A stretch of DNA of 64,000 bases from Gemmatimonadaceae bacterium. Lineage in GTDB: Bacteria; Gemmatimonadota; Gemmatimonadetes; Gemmatimonadales; Gemmatimonadaceae. Position 1 is the first letter of the stretch; each line of letters starts with the position of its first letter. The position numbers were made by a program, and so were the translations under genes. The stretch covers positions 1 through 64,000 of the forward strand of contig DATLUQ010000013.1 in the NCBI GenBank assembly GCA_035533015.1, given 5' to 3'. The notes under the pieces were generated by a model that made no database searches, had not been told where the DNA came from, and saw only the letters and a list, made by a program, of their open reading frames with translations. This document shows positions 17,586 to 25,896 of this stretch, piece after piece.

Positions 17586-19160
17586 ATGCGAGTGGCGCGG
17601 CGCGCGTCAATCGTGGCGACGGCGGCGGTGGTCGCGTGCGGGGCGCCCCCGCGGGCTCCGGGCGTGGTGGTCTACGCCTCGGGAACCGATCTCGAATCGG
17701 CCAATCCGCTCGTCACGATCCACCCGCTGTCGCGCCAGGTCCAGCGCTACGCGCTGTTCACCACGCTCGCCCGCTACGACTCGTCCCTCCGGCCGGTGCC
17801 CTACGCGGCGCGCGCGTGGACCTGGAGCGCCGACCGCCGCACGCTGCGCTTCGATCTCGAACCGGCGCTCCGCTGGGACGATGGCCGGCCGACCACGGCG
17901 CGCGACGTGGCGTTCACGCTGCTCGCCGCCAAGGACCCGGCCACCGGCTACCCGCGCGCCGGAGATCTCGCTGCGGTCGATACGGTGATCGCCGTCGACG
18001 ACTCCACGGTGGACGTGCGCTTCGACGCACCGCAGCCGGGGTTTCCGCTCGTGCTGTGCGAGCTGCCCATCCTGCCCGCGCACCTCCTGGCCGCGGTACC
18101 GAGGCGCGCGATGCGCACGGCGGCGTTCGACGTGGCGCCGGTGGGCAACGGTCCCTTCCGGTTCGTGTCGCGCGAGCCCGGCCAGCGATGGGTGTTCGCT
18201 CGAAACGACGACTTTCCCGCTGCACTCGGCGGGCCGCCCTTGCTCCGTGGGCTCGTGATCGCGGTGGTGGACGAGGCAACCACCAAGTTCGCCGGCCTGG
18301 CAAGCGGCGAGCTGGACGTGGCCGGCGTCTCGCCGAACATGGCCGCCCTCGTCCGGCGCGATCCGACGCTCCGCCTCGTCGACTATCCGATCCTGTTCGA
18401 GACCGGCATCGTGCTCAACACCCACAGGCCGCCGTTCAATGACGTGCGCGTGCGGCAGGCGATCTCCCTCGCCATCGACCGCGAGCGGATCGTGCAAGCG
18501 GCGCTCGATGGGTTCGGCCGGCCGGCGGCGGGACCCGTCGCCCCCGAGGTTCCGTACGCCGACACCACGCCCCCGGTGTTCGATCCGGCGCGGGCCGACT
18601 CGCTGCTCGATGCGGCCGGTTGGCGCCGCGGCGCCGACGGACGCCGGATGCGCGGAGGCCACGCATTCGCCTTCGACCTGCTCACCGTGGGCACGTCCGA
18701 CGACGCGCTGGAGCAGCTCGTCCAGGCGGATCTCGCGGCGCGGGGCATCACCATGGGCATCAGACAGATGGAATTGGGCGCGTTCCTCAGCGAGGCGCGC
18801 GCGCGGCCCAAGCGGTTCGACGCGCTCGTCACCGGCGTGTCGGGCGACCTCTCGCTGGCCTTCCTGCGCGCCATGTTCGAATCGCGGCAGGCCGGCGGGG
18901 CGCTGGACTACGCCGATTTTCACGAGCCGGCGCTCGATGCGGATTTCGCGCGCGCGTCGTTGGCGCGCACCGACAGCGCGCGCGGAGCGGCGTGGCGCAG
19001 CGTGCAAGCGGAGCTGGCTCGGCAGGAGCCCGTGGTCTGGCTGTACCATGCGAGGGGCGTTCAGGGTGTGACGCGACGGCTGCGCGGGGTCACGATGGAT
19101 CTGCGCGGCGAACTCGCCACGCTAGCGCGATGGCGCCTCGTGCCGAGAGATTCCGGGTGA
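17586..19160 (+). CDS. SBP_bac_5-type ABC solute-binding lipoprotein
   Basis: The 524-residue protein belongs to family 5 extracellular solute-binding proteins (DppA/OppA type). A short basic N-terminus and a hydrophobic run end in the lipobox VVAC (Cys18), so it is a lipoprotein. Family motifs follow: ANPLVTIHPLSRQVQRYALFTTLARYD, LEPALRWDDGRPTTARDVAFTL, VGNGPFRFV, and VRQAISLAIDRERIVQAALDGFGRPAAGPV. Substrates of this family include peptides, nickel and oligosaccharides. The neighbours (GH38, heparinase-like) suggest an oligosaccharide here, as inference. It is the only binding protein near the divergent permease pair. Its stop overlaps the heparinase-like start by 1 nt (TGATG). Confidence 0.9.
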   Translation: MRVARRASIVATAAVVACGAPPRAPGVVVYASGTDLESANPLVTIHPLSRQVQRYALFTTLARYDSSLRPVPYAARAWTWSADRRTLRFDLEPALRWDDGRPTTARDVAFTLLAAKDPATGYPRAGDLAAVDTVIAVDDSTVDVRFDAPQPGFPLVLCELPILPAHLLAAVPRRAMRTAAFDVAPVGNGPFRFVSREPGQRWVFARNDDFPAALGGPPLLRGLVIAVVDEATTKFAGLASGELDVAGVSPNMAALVRRDPTLRLVDYPILFETGIVLNTHRPPFNDVRVRQAISLAIDRERIVQAALDGFGRPAAGPVAPEVPYADTTPPVFDPARADSLLDAAGWRRGADGRRMRGGHAFAFDLLTVGTSDDALEQLVQADLAARGITMGIRQMELGAFLSEARARPKRFDALVTGVSGDLSLAFLRAMFESRQAGGALDYADFHEPALDADFARASLARTDSARGAAWRSVQAELARQEPVVWLYHARGVQGVTRRLRGVTMDLRGELATLARWRLVPRDSG

Positions 19161-21997
19161 TGGGTCTTCTCGTCGATTCCGAATTGCTGGCCGCGCGCCG
19201 CCTCGTGGCGGCCAGCGGCCTCGCACCGCTGGCCGACTCGCTGGCCGCTGATCTCGAGCGCCCGCTCGCGGCGCAGCTGCGTGTGCCGCGCGACAAGGCG
19301 CTGCTCTCGCGCGCCGGCGGCTATTGTGAACGCGACGGTTCGCCGCTCACCTTCGACCCGTGGACGCCGCACGAACACCACTGTCCTGCCTGCGGACTCG
19401 CGCACCGCGGCCCACTCCACGACCGGTGGTGGTTGTATCCATATCAGCTCTGGCTGGCCGAACGCGCGGTGCACGGCGCCGCGCTCTATGCGGTGCGCGG
19501 CGACGAACGCCACGCGCGATTCTCCGCCGACATCCTGTCGCAATACGCCGACGCGTATCTGCAATATCCCAATCGCGACAACGTCCTCGGCCCCACGCGC
19601 CCGTTCTTCAGCACGTACCTCGAATCGATCTGGCTGCTGCAGCTGTGCGTGGCGCTCGATCTGCTCGAGACCGCGGGATGGGCCGCGCCCGGTGCTGCGG
19701 TGCGCGAGCGGCTCATCGAGCCCAGTGTCGCGCTGATTGCCGGCTACGACGAGGGGGCGTCCAATCGCCAGGTGTGGAACAACGCGGCAATGCTCGCTGG
19801 CCGTCTGCTCCTGGGGCAGGAGTACGCGGTCGACCCGATCGTCTTCGGGCCGTCAGGCTTGCTGGCGCACCTCGAGGACGGCCTGCTGGACGACGGCACC
19901 TGGTACGAGGGCGAGAATTACCACCAGTTCGCGCACCGCGGCCTCTGGTACGGCGTGCAACTGGCGGAACGCGCCGGCTCTCGGCTGCCGGCCCACGTCG
20001 TGCCGCGCTTCGACCGCGGCTTCTCCGCGACGTTCGCCACGGCCCTTCCCGACCTCACGCTGCCTTCGCGCAAGGATTCTCAATACGCAATTTCGCTCCG
20101 CCAATGGCGATTCGCGGAGGTGTGCGAACTCGGGCTGGCCCGCGGTGACGATCCCGTGCTGGTCGCGACGCTCGCCGCGCTCTACGATCCCGCTGCCGCC
20201 GCGGCCACCGGCGACACGGGGCGCTCCACGTCGAGCGCCGAAGCGGAACGCAATGGCCGCGGCGTGCGCCTGACCCGGGCCGATCTGGGCTGGAAATCAC
20301 TGCTTTTCGCTCGTGAGCATCTTCCCCCCCGCCGGCGGCTCGGACTGGAGAGCGTCCTACTCCACGGCCAGGGCATCGCCGTATTCCGACGAGAGCACGC
20401 CCAGGTGTTCGCCGCGCTCGACTACGGACAATCGGGCGGTGGGCACGGCCACCCCGATCGCCTGAACGTGCTGTTCTCGGTGGGCACCACGCGATGGCTC
20501 GACGACATGGGGACGGGGTCGTACGTGGATCCATCGCTCCATTGGTACCGCAGCACGCTGGCCCATAATGCGCCGTTCGTGGATGGCCACTCCCAGTGGC
20601 GCGTGGACGGCGTGCTCGAAGCCTTCGACGAACAGGACCAGGTGGGCTGGGCGCGCGCGCGGGTGTACGTCTGGCCCGACGTGCTTGCCGAGCGCACGCT
20701 CGTCGTCATGCCCGAGTACTTCATCGACCGGTTGCGGTGGCGCGCCGGCCATGCCGCGACGGTGGCGCTGCCCGTGCATTTCGACGCAGAGCTGGGGGGC
20801 GAGATCAAGAACGCCCGCGGACGATTCGCCGGTGCCGGTGGCCTCGAAGACGGCGACCAGTTCGTCACCACCGAACGCGTGCAACGCGCCGATGCGGGCG
20901 CCCGCGTGCTTCTCACCCCGCGCCGCGCCGACAGTGATCAACTTCGGTGCCTCGCGCGCGCCGGGACACCCACGACCTGGTACACGCTGTCGGGGCCCGG
21001 CCAGCCGCCGGCCGCGCGCCGCCGCTTCCTCGTGATCGAATCCACGAGCGCGCCCGTCGGCGAGGTGTGCATGGTGTGGGCCTGGTCGCCCGAAATCGAA
21101 TCGGTGGAATGGATCGGCGACACGGTGCTCGTGCACTTTCGCGATGGGTCGCGTCACCGCCACGAGCCCGCGGTGGACGGGTGGCACGTCGAGATCGACC
21201 AGCAAGGCGCGTCGCACCACGTGGCGCTCGGCGGCATCATTCCCGAAGACGAATCACTCGAGGCAACCGCGGAACGAATGGGCACGCCGATTCCCGCCGA
21301 GGCGCGTGCGGCCGAAGCCGACGCCACGGTGGAACGCCCGCCCGACGATCACAACGGCGTACTCCTTTCGCCAGCCAAGTTCCAAGCCGGGTGGTGGGCG
21401 GACGCCACGCCGAGCGAACGGGCGCGGTATGCCGTGTACCACCTGGGCGCGTCCACCTACCGCCGGTCGGAGGAAACGTGGGAGGAGGCCGGCTCTCCCG
21501 TGGCCCGTGTGGCGGTTGCCGCCACGCCGAAGTCGCTGATCGTCGACATGCAGGTCACGACCCCGAGTCCGCGGTTCGTACCCGCCGACGCGGTCAATCC
21601 GTACGATAACGAAGCGCCCGACATCAACGGCGACGGCGTGCAACTCTACCTGCAGGCCAACGACAATGGCGGCGCGTGGGTGCTCGTGCCCGAGGTGCCC
21701 GGCCGGCCTGGCACCGTACGCGCCCGTCCGATCGACGGGTGGGGCAGCCTGAAGCTGTCCCGCGCGACGTGGCGCCGCACGAGCCACGGCTACGAATTGC
21801 GCGCTGAGGTGGCCCTGCGGGAGCCGCTGGAGGTGGGACACCAGTTCGCCCTCGACGTGCTGATCAATGAGACCGCGCCGGGCCGCGAACGGCGGCGAGG
21901 CCAGCTGATTCTGAGCGGGCCCGATGGGGAATTCGTGTATCTGCGCGGCGACCGCCACGATCCGTCGCGGCTCCTTCGCTTCACCATCGTCACGTGA
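19160..21997 (+). CDS. Heparinase II/III-like protein with C-terminal carbohydrate-binding-type domain
   Basis: The 945-residue protein has no signal peptide. An N-terminal segment has a possible zinc knuckle (YCERDG then HHCPACG). An alpha-helical toroid region follows (about 90-400) with NAAMLAGRLLLG and WYEGENYHQFAHRG. The heparinase II/III beta-domain begins at GQSGGGHGHPDRLN, with LDDMGTGSY and TLAHNAPFVDGHSQ, where the conserved His and Tyr residues of these lyases occur. The last about 190 residues form a separate beta-sandwich (DINGDGVQLYLQ, WGSLKLSRATW, GYELRAEVAL) like CBM9/DOMON-type domains. It may cleave uronate-containing glycans by beta-elimination, but the substrate is not readable. 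ATG start overlaps the lipoprotein stop by 1 nt. Confidence 0.82.
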   Translation: MGLLVDSELLAARRLVAASGLAPLADSLAADLERPLAAQLRVPRDKALLSRAGGYCERDGSPLTFDPWTPHEHHCPACGLAHRGPLHDRWWLYPYQLWLAERAVHGAALYAVRGDERHARFSADILSQYADAYLQYPNRDNVLGPTRPFFSTYLESIWLLQLCVALDLLETAGWAAPGAAVRERLIEPSVALIAGYDEGASNRQVWNNAAMLAGRLLLGQEYAVDPIVFGPSGLLAHLEDGLLDDGTWYEGENYHQFAHRGLWYGVQLAERAGSRLPAHVVPRFDRGFSATFATALPDLTLPSRKDSQYAISLRQWRFAEVCELGLARGDDPVLVATLAALYDPAAAAATGDTGRSTSSAEAERNGRGVRLTRADLGWKSLLFAREHLPPRRRLGLESVLLHGQGIAVFRREHAQVFAALDYGQSGGGHGHPDRLNVLFSVGTTRWLDDMGTGSYVDPSLHWYRSTLAHNAPFVDGHSQWRVDGVLEAFDEQDQVGWARARVYVWPDVLAERTLVVMPEYFIDRLRWRAGHAATVALPVHFDAELGGEIKNARGRFAGAGGLEDGDQFVTTERVQRADAGARVLLTPRRADSDQLRCLARAGTPTTWYTLSGPGQPPAARRRFLVIESTSAPVGEVCMVWAWSPEIESVEWIGDTVLVHFRDGSRHRHEPAVDGWHVEIDQQGASHHVALGGIIPEDESLEATAERMGTPIPAEARAAEADATVERPPDDHNGVLLSPAKFQAGWWADATPSERARYAVYHLGASTYRRSEETWEEAGSPVARVAVAATPKSLIVDMQVTTPSPRFVPADAVNPYDNEAPDINGDGVQLYLQANDNGGAWVLVPEVPGRPGTVRARPIDGWGSLKLSRATWRRTSHGYELRAEVALREPLEVGHQFALDVLINETAPGRERRRGQLILSGPDGEFVYLRGDRHDPSRLLRFTIVT

Positions 21998-22740
21998 CTC
22001 ACTCGCGATTGGCGCAGATCCGGGTCGTCCTCTACGAGCCGCAGGATCCGGTGAATATCGCCGCGACCGTTCGCGCGATGAAGAACATGGGCCTCGGCAC
22101 GCTGCACCTCGTGCGCCCGGTGGAATACGACCCCCACCGCCTGGAAGGCATCGCCCACGGCACGCGCGACCTGATCGACCGCATCGTGACGTTCCAGGAT
22201 TTCGATGCCGCGATCGCCGGCTGCGTGCGCGTGGTGGGGTTCACGGCACGCCGCCGCGCCGCGCGCTGGGCCGTGACCACCCCGCGCGACGAAGCCGCGG
22301 CCACCCTCGGTGCGGTGGAGCAGGGGCCCGTAGCCTACGTGTTCGGCCGCGAGGACAGCGGCCTTCCCAATGACGTGCTCGACCGGGTGCACGCCGCGGT
22401 CATGATCCCCACCACCGACCACGCCTCGCTCAACCTCGCGCAGGCGGTGCTCGTGGGGCTCTACGAACTGCACCTCGCGGCCGCCGACGCCACGCGCGCC
22501 GTGGCGCCGTCCCGCAAGGCCGCGCCCCCGCCCTCGGCCGAGCAGTTCGAGCAGTACTTCGCCGATCTCGAGCGGTCCCTCGACGGCATCGAATTCTTCA
22601 AGACGCGTGTTTCGGAGCACATCATGCGCACGCTGCGGTCGCTGACCTACCGCGCGGCGCCCGATGCCCGGGAACTGTCCCTCATCCGCGCCATGGCGCT
22701 CGAGGTCCTGAACTACCTTCGCCGCACCGATCGGGCTTGA
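21994..22740 (+). CDS. TrmJ/SpoU-type RNA 2'-O-methyltransferase
   Basis: The 248-residue SPOUT-class enzyme transfers methyl from S-adenosylmethionine to RNA ribose. Its N-terminal VVLYEPQDPVNIAATVRAMKNMGL is the first SpoU/TrmH motif, with the catalytic Arg and Asn. YVFGREDSGLPNDVLDRVHA and MIPTTDHASLNLAQAVLVGLYEL are motifs 2 and 3 that form the trefoil knot. A helical C-terminal extension (about 180-248) resembles TrmJ, which methylates position 32 of tRNA; exact target not established. GTG start at 21994 overlaps the heparinase-like stop (GTGA). The link to a glycan operon is probably readthrough of a housekeeping gene. Confidence 0.9.
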   Translation: MTHSRLAQIRVVLYEPQDPVNIAATVRAMKNMGLGTLHLVRPVEYDPHRLEGIAHGTRDLIDRIVTFQDFDAAIAGCVRVVGFTARRRAARWAVTTPRDEAAATLGAVEQGPVAYVFGREDSGLPNDVLDRVHAAVMIPTTDHASLNLAQAVLVGLYELHLAAADATRAVAPSRKAAPPPSAEQFEQYFADLERSLDGIEFFKTRVSEHIMRTLRSLTYRAAPDARELSLIRAMALEVLNYLRRTDRA

Positions 22741-22771
22741 CGCGACTTCCACACCCCGCATTCTTCACGCC

Positions 22772-24091
22772 ATGGTATTCAAACGATTTTTCGATCGCAG
22801 CGCCGCCGCCCCTCCCGCCGAGGTGGGCGACGCGTCCCCCGAGGAGTCCGACGACGGGGCGACGGAACCCGAAGACGACAGCGGCCTGCCCGAAGAGGCC
22901 CCTGATCGTTCGTGGGCGGAGCGCGCCGCCGCGGTCATCGCCGGCGGCGCGTCCACGGGCAGCAAGCGCACGGCGGCGCTCTACGGCACCGACGCGAGCG
23001 AAGCGCCCACGCACTTCATTCATGCGTCCGGGTGCCGGCTGGTCGCCACCGACGGTGATACCTACGTCGACTGCTCCATGGCCCTCGGCGCCGTCGCACT
23101 GGGGTACGCGGAGCCCAACGTGACCCGCGCCGTGCTCGATGCGATCGGTGGGGGCCACGTCTCGGCCCTCAACAGCACGTTCGAGGTCGCGGTGGCCGAG
23201 CGGCTGTGCGACGTCGTTCCTTGTGCCGAGCGTGTGCGGTTCATGAAGACGGGCGCCGAAGCGACGTCGGCGGCCGTCCGCATCGCGCGCGCCTACACCG
23301 GGCGCGATGTCGTGATCGCATCGGGATATCTCGGCTGGCACGACTGGGCGAGCGAAGGCACGGGGGTGCCGGAGGGTGCGCGGCGCGACGTCATCCGCGT
23401 ACCGTACGACGACACCGCGGCACTCGAGACGGCCGTGCGCACGGCCGGCGACCGCCTGGCGGCGATCATTCTCGAACCTGTCGTGGAACGCATGCCGTCC
23501 ACCACCTGGACAGCCCGTGCCCGCGAACTGTGCACGCAGCGTGGCGCGGCGCTCATCTTCGACGAGATGAAAACCGGATTTCGGCTGGCGCCCGGCGGAT
23601 ACCAGGAAGTCGCGAACGTCACCCCCGATCTCGCCACTTTCGGCAAGGCGCTCGCCAACGGGTTTCCGCTCTCGGCGGTGTGCGGCCACAAGGATATCAT
23701 GGAGGCTGCGGCCAGGACTTGGATCTCATCCACGCTGGCCGGCGAAGCGAGCGCGCTCGCGGCGGCCATGACCGTGCTCGAGTGGCACGCCCAGGCCGAC
23801 ATCTGCGACACACTGGCCAAGAACGGAGCCGAGATGCGACGCGTGGTGTCGGCGGCGGTCGCGGCCAGCGGCATTCCCGGGGTGTCGGTGGAGGGACTCG
23901 ACCCGATGTGGTTTCTGCGCTTCGAAGACGCCGCCGTGGAGGCCGAGTTCCTGCGGCGCGCCGCAGCGCACGGCGTCCTGTTCAAACGCGGTGCCTACAA
24001 CTACGCGTCGATGGCCCACGACGAGCAGGCGATCCAGGAAATCGAACACGCAGCCAGCGCCTCGTTCGTCGAGATTCTCGAGGAGACGTGA
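22772..24091 (+). CDS. Class III aminotransferase, glutamate-1-semialdehyde mutase-like
   Basis: The 439-residue PLP enzyme is of fold type I. The PLP Lys is K292 in TFGKALANGFPLSA. Upstream are FMKTGAEATSAAVRIARAYTGRD (PLP phosphate site), YLGWHDWASEGTGVP and LIFDEMKTGFRLAPGG with the Asp that binds the pyridine nitrogen. It resembles glutamate-1-semialdehyde 2,1-aminomutase and the related sugar or acyl aminotransferases. The first about 50 residues are an unusual acidic, low-complexity extension (DASPEESDDGATEPEDDSG) not found in HemL. Two amidohydrolase-fold genes follow with 4-nt overlaps, so it is probably a dedicated pathway enzyme, not the heme enzyme. ATG start 31 nt after the methyltransferase. 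Confidence 0.85.
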   Translation: MVFKRFFDRSAAAPPAEVGDASPEESDDGATEPEDDSGLPEEAPDRSWAERAAAVIAGGASTGSKRTAALYGTDASEAPTHFIHASGCRLVATDGDTYVDCSMALGAVALGYAEPNVTRAVLDAIGGGHVSALNSTFEVAVAERLCDVVPCAERVRFMKTGAEATSAAVRIARAYTGRDVVIASGYLGWHDWASEGTGVPEGARRDVIRVPYDDTAALETAVRTAGDRLAAIILEPVVERMPSTTWTARARELCTQRGAALIFDEMKTGFRLAPGGYQEVANVTPDLATFGKALANGFPLSAVCGHKDIMEAAARTWISSTLAGEASALAAAMTVLEWHAQADICDTLAKNGAEMRRVVSAAVAASGIPGVSVEGLDPMWFLRFEDAAVEAEFLRRAAAHGVLFKRGAYNYASMAHDEQAIQEIEHAASASFVEILEET

Positions 24092-24945
24092 GCCCCGTTT
24101 CGGCGCCTCCGTTGGGCGGCCCGGAGCCGCTGATCGACGTGCACGCGCACTTCCACCATGCCGGCGGTCCGCGCGCCGACTGGGCGGCCGTGAACGACGC
24201 CCGGTTCCGCGCCGGGGCGCGCATCGGCATCACGTATCACGTGGCGTCGGTCCTCGGCAGCTGGGGGTTCTCGTCGCCAATCTATTTCCCGTCGCCGCGT
24301 GACGTCACCGCCGGCAATGATGCCATGCTCGCCATCGCCGAGCGCGAACCGGCGTGCGTGCGTGCGTATGTGACGGTGAATCCCAATCACACGGCCCACG
24401 CCGTCCAGGAGATCGCGCGGTGCGCCGCGCGTGGAGCCGTGGGTCTCAAACTCGCCGCCAGCCGCCGCGCCGACGACCCGTTGCTCGATCCGGTGTGCGA
24501 AGCGGCCGCGCGACACGGGTTGCCGGTGCTGCATCATGTCTGGCAGCATCGGACGCGCGACTGGCCCACGCAGGAGATTTCCGACGGCGTGGACCTCGCC
24601 GCGTTGGCCCGCCGCCACGTGGGCGTGTCGTTCATCCTCGCCCATATCGGCGGGGGCGGGGATTATCTGCACACCCTTCCGGCCATCGCCGACACGCCCA
24701 ACATCCTGGTCGACGTCTCGGGCAGCGGGGTCGATCGTGGAATGCTCGACGAGGCCATCCTGCAATTGGGCGCCGAGCGCATTCTCTGGGGATGCGACGT
24801 TACCATGGAAACCGGGATCGCCAAGCTCATGGGATTCGAGGCCATTCGCCTCGACGCGGGCCAGCGCCGGCTCATCCGCTACGGCAACGCGGTGCGGATA
24901 TTCCCGGCGGGCAGCTTTCCCCTGGCCGAGCCGGCACCCGCATGA
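24088..24945 (+). CDS. Amidohydrolase-family protein with intact metal site
   Basis: The 285-residue protein is a TIM-barrel amidohydrolase of the amidohydrolase_2 type (as in ACMSD-like decarboxylases and lactonases). Metal ligands are readable in order: HxH in LIDVHAHFHH, a later Lys-containing VGLKLAASRR, His in VLHHVWQHR, His in FILAHIGGGG and the Asp in ILWGCDVTMETG. The substrate is unknown. GTG start at 24088 overlaps the aminotransferase stop (GTGA), and its own stop overlaps the next start (ATGA). It contrasts with the following paralogue, which has the same fold but has lost these residues. Confidence 0.83.
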   Translation: MSPVSAPPLGGPEPLIDVHAHFHHAGGPRADWAAVNDARFRAGARIGITYHVASVLGSWGFSSPIYFPSPRDVTAGNDAMLAIAEREPACVRAYVTVNPNHTAHAVQEIARCAARGAVGLKLAASRRADDPLLDPVCEAAARHGLPVLHHVWQHRTRDWPTQEISDGVDLAALARRHVGVSFILAHIGGGGDYLHTLPAIADTPNILVDVSGSGVDRGMLDEAILQLGAERILWGCDVTMETGIAKLMGFEAIRLDAGQRRLIRYGNAVRIFPAGSFPLAEPAPA

Positions 24946-25703
24946 TCGACGTCAATGCGCTCATCGGATCGTACCCGTTCCGATACGTGCCGCACCCCGA
25001 TCCCGATGTCCTGACGCGCGTGCTGGAACGCGAAGGACTGAGCGGAGCGTGGGTGGGCCATCTGCCGAGCGCGTTCTATAGGGATCCGTCGGCCGGAAAC
25101 GCGCAGTTGTACACGGCGCTGGCGCCGTATCAGCCCACCCTGCGCCCGGTGCCAGCCATCCGTCCCGATTGGCCAAAATGGGAGCAGGCCGTGCGCACCG
25201 CGGTAAAGGCGGGCGCTCCTGCCGTGCGCGCCTACCCTACCATCTGGCAATTCGGTCCGCACGATCCACGGATGAGGGAGCTTGCCCAGGCGTGCGGCGA
25301 CGCTCGTTTGGCGCTCGTGCTCACCGTCCGGTTCGAGGACCTGCGCCAGCGCCATCCGCTCGATGCCGCCGGCGACCTCACCGCCGCTGCCATCCGCGAC
25401 CTGGCGCGCTGCGGGCCCGGGGTGCGGCTCGTCGTGGCGGCCGCCGGCCGCGAGATGATCGAAGAGGTGCACTGGGGTCTCACCCCAGAAGAGCAACGCC
25501 GCGTGGTGTGGGACATCTCGTGGATCTGGGGTCCCCCGGAGGATCATCTGGCCAGGCTGTTTCGAACGATCGGCGCCGACCGGTTCGTGTACGGCACGCA
25601 GTGGCCCCTGCGCCTCACGCAGGCGCCGCGCGGGAATCTCGCGCTCCTGCCCGACGATGTCGCGGGGAAACCGCTTGCGGATCCCGATCGACTGTTCGTG
25701 TGA
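24942..25703 (+). CDS. Amidohydrolase-like protein lacking metal ligands
   Basis: The 253-residue protein looks like a shortened relative of the preceding amidohydrolase: MIDVNALIGSYPFRY in place of IDVHAHF, VRAYPTIWQFGPHDP in place of the Lys strand, RLVVAAAGREM where the second His should be, and FVYGTQWPLRLTQA where the catalytic Asp strand (GSDxP) should be. So HxH, the later His and the Asp all appear to be absent. The DVNxxIG...PFR start is seen in a group of uncharacterised amidohydrolase-like proteins. It could be a non-catalytic partner of the upstream protein. ATG start overlaps the upstream stop by 4 nt, which argues for a fixed stoichiometry of the two products. Function not known. 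Confidence 0.75.
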   Translation: MIDVNALIGSYPFRYVPHPDPDVLTRVLEREGLSGAWVGHLPSAFYRDPSAGNAQLYTALAPYQPTLRPVPAIRPDWPKWEQAVRTAVKAGAPAVRAYPTIWQFGPHDPRMRELAQACGDARLALVLTVRFEDLRQRHPLDAAGDLTAAAIRDLARCGPGVRLVVAAAGREMIEEVHWGLTPEEQRRVVWDISWIWGPPEDHLARLFRTIGADRFVYGTQWPLRLTQAPRGNLALLPDDVAGKPLADPDRLFV

Positions 25704-25815
25704 CGCCGAGACCGCGCGGTGGGGTCTGGCCCTCAAAGTCTTAATACGAACGAAATCGTCGACAATACTTGCGCGAATCCGTTGCCACGGTGAAATTTTT
25801 CCGTCGCCCGCAGAC

Positions 25816-25854
25816 TTGTGAATTTGTTCACAATATCGCCTCGCCCATTCACAA
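25816..25854 (+). promoter_or_regulatory. CRP/FNR-type palindrome before the ACIII operon
   Basis: The 193-bp A/T-richer gap before actA holds TTGTGAATTTGTTCACAA (25816-25833), a perfect 7-bp inverted repeat. Its core TGTGA-N6-TCACA is the consensus of CRP-family operators. A second TTCACAA half-site lies at 25848-25854, 21 bp (two helical turns) after the first. The palindrome ends 63 nt before the actA ATG. No convincing sigma-70 -35/-10 pair was located nearby, so the position relative to the start point is unknown. Confidence 0.55.
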
Positions 25855-25896
25855 GGCTTCCGTTTTCCACGTGATACCCTTCCGCACCCGATCGCG

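Noticed and set aside
22772-24091. hemL (glutamate-1-semialdehyde aminomutase)
   Set aside because: The core is similar, but the acidic N-terminal extension and coupling to amidohydrolase-type genes argue for a different pathway; the symbol is not assigned.
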